64,000 nucleotides of DNA, from NCBI GenBank assembly GCA_036346355.1, contig JAYEVF010000098.1:36001-100000 (forward strand). The letters are read 5' to 3'. Shown one piece after another: positions 55,831 through 64,000 of this stretch (position 1 is its first letter; each line of letters opens with the position of its first letter). Under the pieces are notes generated by a model. That model ran no database searches and was not told the origin of the DNA. It was given only the letters and a program-made list of their open reading frames with translations. Source of the stretch: Rhipidocladum racemiflorum. Its lineage: Eukaryota; Streptophyta; Magnoliopsida; Poales; Poaceae. Made by a program: the position numbers and the translations under genes.

Positions 55831-56992
55831 TAAAAGATTCGAAGAAAATGATGAAGATAATGATGATGATGAGCTCATACCTACAGAACGGGAAGATGTT
55901 CCTGAACCAATTGATGTGACTACTACTTCAGATTTTCCTACACCTCCCACGACGACTGAAACAACTGGACCTCCCCTTTCTGTTCTAAAGAACCATCCTC
56001 CTGAACAAATTATTGAAAGTCTTCATGAAAGGGTGACACGTTCTAATTCATCTCAAACTCTTTTATGCATGCATTCTGCTTTTGTTGCAAATTTTGAACC
56101 GAAGAATATTACACATGCTTTAACTGATAGTTCTTGGGTTGATGCGATGCATGAAGAGTTAGAAAACTTTGAACGGAATAAAGTTTGGTCTTTAGTGGAA
56201 CCTCCTAAAAATCAAAACATTATTGGAACAAAATGGGTTTTTAAGAACAAGTTAAATGAAGATGGAATAATTGTTAGAAACAAAGCGAGACTTGTAGCTC
56301 AAGGTTATTCCCAACTTGAAGGAATTGATTTTGATGAAACATTTGCTCCTGTTGCTCGTTTAGAAGCTATTCGCATTCTCTTGGCTTTTGCAGCATCAAA
56401 AGGTTTTAAGTTATTTCAAATGGATGTGAAAAGTGCTTTTCTAAACGGTTTTATAGAAGAAGAAGTTTTTGTGAAACAACCTCCTGGCTTTGAAAATGAA
56501 AAATTTCCTAATCATGTATATCGTTTGTCAAAAGCTCTTTATGGATTAAAACAAGCCCCTCGTGCTTGGTATGATAGATTAAAAGGCTTCTTGCTTCAAC
56601 ATAATTTTGAGATGGGAAAAGTTGATAAAACTCTATTTACTCAAAATTCAAATGATCAATTTCTTGTGGTGCAAATTTATGTGGATGATATTATCTTTGG
56701 AGGATCCTCCCACTCTCTTGTGTTGCATTTTTCTGAGTTGATGTCCAGGGAATTCGAGATGAGTATGATGGGAGAGTTGACATACTTCCTTGGATTTCAA
56801 ATCAAGCAAGCGAAAGAAGGGATCTTCTTGCACCAATCCAAGTATACAAAGGAGCTACTAAAGAAATTCAACATGGGAGAAGGAAAGTCAGTATCTATTC
56901 CAATGAGCACAACAACAATTTTGGACCCTGACGAGAATGGTGTCGAAATGGACCAAAAGGAATACAGAAGCATGATTGGATCATACATTTGA
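55831..56992 (+). pseudogene. pol: Copia C reverse transcriptase
   Basis: Residue numbers refer to the frame starting at 54539. HALTDSSWVDAMHEELENFE (527-546) opens the domain, then GTKWVFKNKLNEDG, RNKARLVAQGYSQLEGIDFD, QMDVKSAFLNG with D629, LYGLKQAPRAWYDR, and YVDD at 714-717 (56678-56689). The catalytic residues are all present. The frame ends at a TGA near 56990 where a one-base shift separates it from RNase H, which continues at once. Confidence 0.95.
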
Positions 56993-57425
56993 TCGCTTCA
57001 AGGCCTGACATACATTTTGCAGTTTGTTTGTGCGCTCGATTTCAAGCCTCTCCTCGAGAATCACATCGACAAACAATTAAAAGAATTTTCAGGTATCTTC
57101 GCTCCACTTCTGAATTTGGCATTTGGTATTCTTGTTCTTCTTCGCTTACACTCCTAGGATATTCTGATGCTGATTTTGCGGGGTGTAGATTAGATAGAAA
57201 GAGTACTTCTGGCACATGTCATTTTCTTGGCACTTCACTTGTTTCATGGTCTTCTAAGAAACAGTCCTTAGTTGCTCAATCTACTGCTGAAGCTGAATAC
57301 GTTGCAGCCGCTAGTTGTTGTTCACAAATTCTTTGGATCACTTCAACTCTTAAAGATTACGGCATTAACTTTAATAGTGTTCCACTTCTTTGTGACAATA
57401 CTAGTGCAATTCACATCGCTAAAAA
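56993..57425 (+). pseudogene. pol: Copia C RNase H, cut by an insertion
   Basis: ASRPDIHFAVCLCARFQ starts the domain; GYSDADFAGCRLDRKSTSG, SWSSKKQSLVAQSTAEAEY and LLCDNTSAIHIAKN carry the RNase H acidic residues. The sequence stops at 57425, just before the expected C-terminal 'SKHID..FHFIRDHV' segment, where a coding-poor element begins (TGTAACACC at 57426). Confidence 0.94.
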
Positions 57426-58652
57426 TGTAACACCCCGGCATTTAATATGCCCGAATGCTACCAAACATAAGCTAAACAACATCTAAATACCACAATTAAA
57501 CAAAAATTCCAGCAAAGGCGCATATGCTAAAAACCGAGATTTCGGCAGCATCTCCTTTGTTTTAACATGAATTGAAGGAGCAACAACAGTATCACATGTT
57601 ATATCATAATGGAAAGCATCTAAAACAGGAATAACATGTGACATAGCAACAATATAAGTCCAGGATAAAGCATTCAACCAATTCATGAGCTAAACGAATT
57701 AAATAATAAGACCGAGCACACGGTTAAGCAATACTCCAAGTTTCATGGCAATACTTTCATTATCATGTCATTGTTTAAATGGGTGATGCTAAGTGATGAC
57801 GTGTGACTAGCTCCCTTTCCCGCATGTCGGATTCATGGTACCTAAAAGAAAACAACATAAACACAAGCGTGAGTTCATCACTCAGCAAGTATATTGCAAT
57901 GGTACAAACATAAACAATTACATAGCAATAATATCTCACATCATGTAAACCATCTCATTCATGGTCACATATCATCATCATCATCAATATGTATGCAGTG
58001 CAATGCGATGCTCATGTCTCCTTGGAAACTCATATCGGTATGGTTGAGTACACACCCGTCGGTGTGCACCCTCTCTCCCCCTTCCATCCCGAAGATGGAG
58101 GGTGCCTACTCCTCGCTTCCGTTCACCACGGTGAATGGAATCACGATGTAGGACTTACTCATTGGCTCTCCGGATTAGTCATATCTTTCTCACCGACCTT
58201 CCCGGATTAGATATGACTTTCTCACCGCCCGGGCCATGTAACATGTCATGTATGCAATTATGCCAACATCATATTTAACTCACATTTTAACACATGGCAT
58301 CATAACATACTAAACATGCTCATCATATCATTGGCAATCATAAAAGCATGGCAAGTGATCATATATCATGAAGTCAATTCCATCTATTCTCAACAAGCAA
58401 CCTACAACTCGCTATCCATCACAACACACTTGCCTCAACCACGGCGACGGATTGGCGAGACGTAGAGGGCACTCCCGGGGTCATACCACCTGCACATAGG
58501 TACCACACACTCACAATCGTGTCCACAAAACAGTACGCAAACCCTCATCTACCCCGACATTACCAACTACTCGCAAAACCCGAAAACAGCGGTTCTGTCC
58601 CATCGGGACAGCAGCCTTCCAAAAGGCATAACTCGGGTTCTAAGACTCCGAA
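57426..58652 (-). repeat. Partial LTR of a second LARD-like element (subfamily II), inserted in RNase H
   Basis: Begins TGTAACACCCCGGCATTTAA after AAAAA (57421-57425, presumed left duplication) and matches the LTR at 58653 for about 1.23 kb. It stops at 'gactccgaa', where the third copy starts. The rest of this LTR and its element must lie beyond the window. The stem-loop CTGTCCC-ATC-GGGACAG lies at 58595-58611. Confidence 0.92.
58595..58611. other. Conserved stem-loop, loop ATC
   Basis: CTGTCCC-ATC-GGGACAG: stem unchanged, loop different from the other copies. Confidence 0.9.
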
Positions 58653-59911
58653 TATAAAACCCCGGCATTTAATATGCCCGAATGCTACCAAACATAAGCT
58701 AAACAACATCTAAATACCACATTTAAACATAAATTCCAGCAAAGGTACATATGCTAAAAAACCGATATTTCGGCAGCATCTCCTTTGTTTTTCCATGAAT
58801 TAACACAATATCAATATCATGGCAAGATATATCATAGCACACGACATCTAAAACATCAACATAAATGGATATATCATCAAATTATGCCAATAATACCACG
58901 CTCAACCACTTCATAAACTAAAACGAAGCAAATAAGGAATCACTAGGATGCTAAATTAAACCATACATTAAGTTTAAGGCACAACTCTTAATATCATGTC
59001 TCCAAGTGATTAATTATGGACTATGATGGTGGAGCTACGTGTAGAAGTGTAGCTAGACCCCTTTTTCCCGCATGCCGATCTCAAAGTACCTAAAAACAAC
59101 ATAAAACACAAGCGTGAGTTCGAAAACTCAGCAAGCATATTGTAATGGACAACAAGATCATTTACAAGACAATAATACCTTACATCACATATAACATCTC
59201 ATACTTGAGCACATAACAACACCATCATCATTAAATATGTATTGCAATGCAATGCAATGCAATGTTATGCTCATATCTCCTTGGAAACTCATACCGGTAT
59301 GGTTGAGTACACACCCGTCGGTGTGCACCCTTTTCCCCTTCCCTCCCGAAGATGGAGGGTGCCTACTCCTCGCTTCCAGTCACCACGTGGATGGAATCAC
59401 GATGTAGGTCTTACTCAATGGCGTTCCTGACTAGTCATAACTTTCTCCCCGACCTTGCTGGACTAGTTATGACTTTCTCACCGCCTCGCCCTATCTCATG
59501 ACATGCATGCAACTATGCCAATTATCATATCTCATTTGTACATAAACATATGGCATCATGTCATAGTACACATAAACACATGGCATCGAATCATGATAAG
59601 TATAGACACATAGCATCATATCATGATAATCATACTCAATATATCATTGGAAAACAGCAAGCATGGCAAGTGATCATAGCAAGTATTCAATCTTTCATCT
59701 ACTCTCCACAAGCAACCTACGATTCCGCTATACATTACAACACACTTGCCTCAACCGCGGGCGACGGATTGGCGGGAAGTAGAGGGCACTCCCGGTGTCA
59801 CACCACCTGCACATAGGCATCACACACTCACAATCATGCCCACAAAACAGTACACAAACCCCCATCTAACCCGACATTGCCCACTACTCGCAAAACCTAA
59901 AAATAGAGGTT

Positions 59912-59928
59912 TTGTCCCGTCGGGACAG
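59912..59928. other. Conserved stem-loop, loop GTC
   Basis: TTGTCCC-GTC-GGGACAG; the outer C-G pair has become T-G, the rest of the stem is unchanged. Confidence 0.85.
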
Positions 59929-60440
59929 CAGCCTTGCAAAAGGCATAACTTGAGTTCTGGGACTCCGAATGAATTAAATGAGTACACCCTCGCGTTGCTT
60001 AGGAAATTTCCCAACTTTCTCTAGGTATATCGAAAGTCTGATTCAGCCTCTAAAGTTGTTTAATCTACAGATTACCGAGATCTGTTCCAATCGCGTCACA
60101 GATTTTAACATGCTCGGTAAAACGGCCATAACTTTCAAACGGCTGATCGGATTTTAACGTGATTTATGTCCACGGAAAGATAATTAAATTATCTACAACT
60201 TCTTTTAAGTCCGTACGGACAGATTCGGATTCTAAATCGACGAAAACTCAAACCCTAGCCCGACTGCTCAATCTGCCCGAAAACAGAAAAGTGGCAACGT
60301 CTAGATCTAACCCAAAGAACTCCAACCCAGCACCACCAATTGATCTAAAAACTTCATAAACACCCTAAGAACAGTACCTAGATAAAACCCAAGGATCCCC
60401 ATGATCATACCTTTGCCCAACGAACGAATCTCCAATAGAT

Positions 60441-60503
60441 CTCCTCGCTCCTCGCTCCTCGCTCCTCGTTCCTCGCTCCTCGTTCCTCGCTCCTCGCTCC
60501 TCG
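60441..60503. repeat. CTCCTCG minisatellite, 9 units
   Basis: Nine 7-bp units, the fifth and seventh reading TTCCTCG. The homologous array at 9654-9702 has seven. Confidence 0.95.
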
Positions 60504-61044
60504 GATGGATCCATGAGGATGCAGGGGTGGGGAGGCCACCCTAGGGCAGCAAGGGGGTGGAGGAGAGGTGGTGTGCAATGGGGAGCAATGGGGAGCAATG
60601 GGGGAGGTGGAGGCGCAAGGAAGGGAGAGGGGAAGGTGTGGCGGCTAGGGCACATGGGGAAGAGGTGGGGGCGCACCTAGGGCAGGGGTGAATGCCCAAG
60701 GGCTGGTGGGGAGCCCTTTTACCAGCCCCCACACCCAATCCTAGTCCGTTACGGAGACCTACTCCATCCCACCAAAGCCCACCAAGGCCCAAACTCCCCC
60801 GGGAAGGCCCAAAACCCTGAAGCGGCACTAAACGCCTGAAAAGCTATTAACCTCCATATCCTATAGTTTTAACCTTAATTCCACATCTCATAATGTTATT
60901 AACCTTATCATGCACGTTAAATAAGGTTCACGACACTCCGTGGCGACATAACACTTCAACCGCCCAAAAGCGAGAAAACCTAAGCCGAAGGTTTTATTCT
61001 CTAGTTTCACCTTCTATAACGTCACACCAAACCATAGTGTCACA

Positions 61045-61068
61045 TTCTTCCCCCTTCAACAGGATTCG
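61045..61068 (-). other. Polypurine tract of the third LARD-like element
   Basis: The minus strand reads AATCCTGTTGAAGGGGGAAG next to the LTR start TGTGACACTATGG. Confidence 0.85.
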
Positions 61069-63646
61069 ACCTCGAATCCAAATGCATAAAAACAACAACA
61101 AAGTCCCCAAGGGACAAAAGACTCCTTACAACATAAAACATTCACACAAAGACTCAAACCGGAACAAACGACAAACGAGTTCTCAAAACCAACCCTTGGC
61201 GAGGAAATGTTGATTTAGCTCAACAAAGTGCAACCTCGCACGGTTCCTCCTTCACCCCAATTACCAAAAAGACCACGAAAGAACACAGTCTCACACTCCT
61301 CATTCGATACATTCCTTGGCACTAAAGTGCCTGATCCCTTTAGCAATGCTACTTTCCAGAAGAACACGGCTTCAACCGCTAGAACCCTCTTCAGCTCCCA
61401 CGCACAAAAGTGTTTTTCACACATCAACCTCTCTACTATGGTTCGCCGTAATCAAGGCAGCGCAAGCCAAGAGAGACACTACACTCCAAGACAACCCACT
61501 GTTTGAACAACGGGGTTTAAAACCATGCAAAAGATTCGTCTTTTACAAAAGACCAATACCCACCGCTAACATCAAAAGGGAAAGCTTTCTTTAAAACCAA
61601 AGTTCTTAAAACCCGCAAGAATAGTAACAACCAAACAAAATGCTACGGTTGACACCACTCGCTCATAGATCAGCGACAAAAGATCCAATACACTTCGAAA
61701 AGGAAAAGCAATTACTAGCAACCACCAAGTGGTCCACTAGTACTTAATCAACCCTATCGAGGAACACATCAACAGCACAATTCTCCAAGAAGGTTTGAAT
61801 TGAGTCAAACTCAACCTTCCTTTACTCCTCACCTTTAAACCATTTACGATCCACTACTAACAACACCTAATGCTTAGGTCGATAACAACCCATACTGGAT
61901 TTCTCATCCAAGCGGGTCTCGCCCTCAAGCTTTCCACCCAAGGACTAAAACAAGGACACAACGATTGGATAAACTCAACCACAAACCATGAACCCAATTG
62001 GTCCCCATGCTTAACCTTGAATCCAATGCACTACAATCACTTTGGAAAAGATTCGACAACAACCAAAGAGCATTCAGTTTAACTTTCTAAACCAAGATGC
62101 AAAGGAAACACAAATCCCCTTCATCACAACCAACATACCAGAAATTCCTTATTCTTTCTTTTCATACTAGAAAGAAATGGACATCTCGATTCATAACATG
62201 AATGCAAACTTTTCAAGAGCACTCCGGATTAGTCATGTATCCATATATGACTTTCTCACCGACCTGGCTCAACGACTCCTTCATCATTAAACATCGATAA
62301 ACGTTGACATGTTTTCCTTTCCACCATTCATTCATCATGGAGCGGCCCGATTACCGATTAGTCATTCACCAAACGACTTATTAGGTATCAAAGAATTGAA
62401 ACACCATTAACATCGAAGGTTGCGAAGTTCATATAGACCATGGCGCAAACCGTTAGCGAGGAAAAGACCACGTCATAACAGAACCCTCCATTACTTGAAA
62501 GCTAAACTTGCAAAACCTCGCATTTTAACCAAAATCAGCATTTTGGAAAGAACATCGACTCCAAAGTCAAGCATCTGCACACACAACCGCCACAAACTTT
62601 CTCAAAGAGAAAGGGAAACTCATAGCACAAACTAAACAAGTTAGCCAAAACCAAATATTTGCACCAATTTCTACGATTTTTAGGAAACTACAAACACGAG
62701 ATAAGGAACACCTTGACCAAAACCCTTCAACCAAAATGGCAAGCAACCAAACCAGTCCAAAAGCTTTTAAACACAAGCTCGGCATAAAAAGAACCATCTC
62801 TAGTACTCCACTACGCTTTCCATTAAAAGACTTCAATAATTACTATCTACTTCACGAGAAGCCCCAACACAAATAAATCGAAACTTCACAACAAATTCTT
62901 CCTCTAGTTACTAATCCCAACACTTTTAATTAGGGTTTAAGGAGCTTATCGAAAAAGGCACCCAACCAAAACTATATTGACATGACCCTCACGGGTCACC
63001 GAATCATAATACATCTTATTCCAAGTTGGAAACATAGTATTTCAATAAATCTTTCAGCAAGATCAGCATATAAATTTCATGCCACCTATATATTCACGTC
63101 TCGACAACCGAACCTTATTCAGTTAAACAACGACTTCAACATGTAAATATTATCTCTACAAGACAAAGTTCATAACTAGGATTCCAAGGCATACATTCAT
63201 TAAGGATGAAATTGTACATCATGTTAATTATCCAAAGCTCACTCCATCGCAACATGTTAAAATTTTCCTCTATTTTAACCATGGTTTTCCAACGAATAAT
63301 CTAAACAGTTACACAACTACTTAGTCATCAATAACAACAAATGGGCATAATCATCAACCAACAACATTACTTTTAGCTACCCTATACATAGGTGATAACA
63401 AAATTACCACCACACAACATACTCCCACTATTTAAAATAGACTGAATACTAGCATTAACACTACCATTAACAACATCATTAACAATAAGTCTTATGTCTT
63501 CTCCTATTGATATCAATACTAGCATTGTAGCGACACAACTGCATACTTCCAAAGATACTAGTAGTTTGCAACAACATAAATAGCAACTCTAATCAACATC
63601 CAAATTAAAGTCACTAGTCAACACGATTAAATTTCTCTATTAATCC
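61069..63646 (-). other. Interior of the third LARD-like element, no genes seen
   Basis: G-poor + strand, as in the first element, with no recognisable domain on either strand. It ends abruptly at 63646 before a Copia LTR. Confidence 0.8.
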
Positions 63647-64000
63647 TGAAGGATCATTGTTTTTGATCCAATTGTTTTTGATGATGAGTATTTGAAAGGA
63701 GTTGAAATTGATTTGATTATTTGATAAGATTTGAAAGTGGTTTGATTATTTAGTGGTTGTATGGATTAATGTGAGTCAAGTCGCGAACTTGGGCTCGGAA
63801 ATTGTTTTTGTGTTTTTGTTCACGTGCAGGTGTTGCTTGAGGTCGAACATGGTCGATGACGGGACCAAGACTAGGTTCAGGGAGGAACTGAGGTCGTGAG
63901 GGTCGAGGGTGTCATGCGAGATGTTTCGGACTAGAGAACGGTGCACGTGAGATCGAGATCGTTGCAGCGTAGTGGCAGGAAGCCGTGCGCGTGTATACGA
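63647..64000 (+). repeat. Start of a SIRE-type Copia LTR, cut by window edge
   Basis: TGAAGGATCATTGTTTTTGA matches the start of the Copia C 5' LTR (42011), and the following 350 bases are collinear with 42030-42480 with one deletion. The preceding interior sequence belongs to the third LARD-like element, so this is a separate insertion; presumed left duplication AATCC (63642-63646). It could alternatively be the 3' LTR of Copia C joined by a deletion. Confidence 0.8.

Larger units (their letters stand above)
58653..61044 (-). repeat. 3' LTR of the third LARD-like element (subfamily II)
   Basis: 2,392 bp, collinear with the solo LTR 7870-10253, including the CTCCTCG minisatellite (9 units). 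It ends CCATAGTGTCACA before the purine tract. The hairpin cluster lies near 59290-59410 and the stem-loop at 59912-59928 (TTGTCCC-GTC-GGGACAG, one end pair now T-G). Confidence 0.93.
58653..63646 (-). mobile_element. Third LARD-like element, inserted in the LTR of the second; 5' part not present
   Basis: 3' LTR 58653-61044, then purine tract and interior up to 63646, where a SIRE-type LTR interrupts it. The presumed left duplication is CCGAA (58648-58652). The first bases read TATAAAACCCC where TGTAACACCCC is expected. The interior matches that of 45258-54128 in places (around 62098-62270 versus 48640-48830). Primer site and 5' LTR are beyond the window. Confidence 0.88.
42011..64000 (+). 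mobile_element. SIRE/Maximus-like Copia element C, interrupted twice, right end outside window
   Basis: 5' LTR (42011-43373), primer site, gag (43434-45257 and 54134-54491), protease, integrase, RT and RNase H (to 57425). A coding-poor element sits in gag at 45258-54128 and another begins in RNase H at 57426. Its own 3' LTR is not in the window; the LTR at 63647 belongs to a further insertion. Pol domains are well preserved with few breaks. Confidence 0.9.

Noticed and set aside
63647..64000. 3' LTR of Copia C
   Set aside because: The sequence before it is LARD interior without a Copia purine tract, so a separate insertion is more likely; the alternative is noted in the feature.

Overview
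The window is repeat DNA from a large plant genome. I see no host gene, no RNA gene and no prokaryotic feature: essentially every stretch can be assigned to LTR retrotransposons nested inside one another. The first element has the LTR text, tRNA-iMet primer site and Gag/Pol motifs of the Angela/BARE-type Copia elements abundant in Pooideae grasses. With SIRE/Maximus-type Copia elements and chromodomain-bearing Gypsy elements alongside, the source is most likely a Triticeae/Aveneae-type grass. That placement comes from recognition and was not tested by a database search.

Left side (1-41911): an old SIRE-like Copia element, here called B, runs on the + strand from its gag ATG at 15920 to its 3' LTR at 40203-41911. 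It has been split by a minus-strand Gypsy element A ending at 15919; a solo LTR at 16136-18001 (duplication GACTT); a solo LTR at 19899-21301 (GTGCG); a solo Gypsy LTR at 22480-25859 (GTTTG); and a complete 12.66-kb chromodomain Gypsy element D at 26640-39298 (AAAAT). Gypsy A itself carries a solo LTR of a coding-poor family (7870-10253) and a Tat-like LTR fragment (7061-7390), and the Angela-like Copia (1-7055) sits in that fragment.

Right side (42011-64000): a second SIRE-like Copia, C, has recognisable gag, protease, integrase, reverse transcriptase and RNase H. A complete coding-poor element (45258-54128, duplication AAATC) lies inside its gag, and another of the same family starts inside RNase H (57426). 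A third member (58653) is inserted in the LTR of the second, and a SIRE-type LTR (63647 to the edge) interrupts the third.

The most interesting entity is the coding-poor (LARD-like) family: LTRs of about 2.3-2.4 kb, a 4.3-kb strand-asymmetric interior without recognisable genes, chromovirus-like primer and polypurine sites, and LTR hairpins whose stems persist while loops vary. Also notable are an uncharacterised reading frame upstream of Gypsy gag kept in two copies, repeated CxxC/coiled-coil modules in SIRE Gag, and palindrome or hairpin arrays inside several LTRs. All coding regions carry frameshifts or stops; none looks able to give a full polyprotein.
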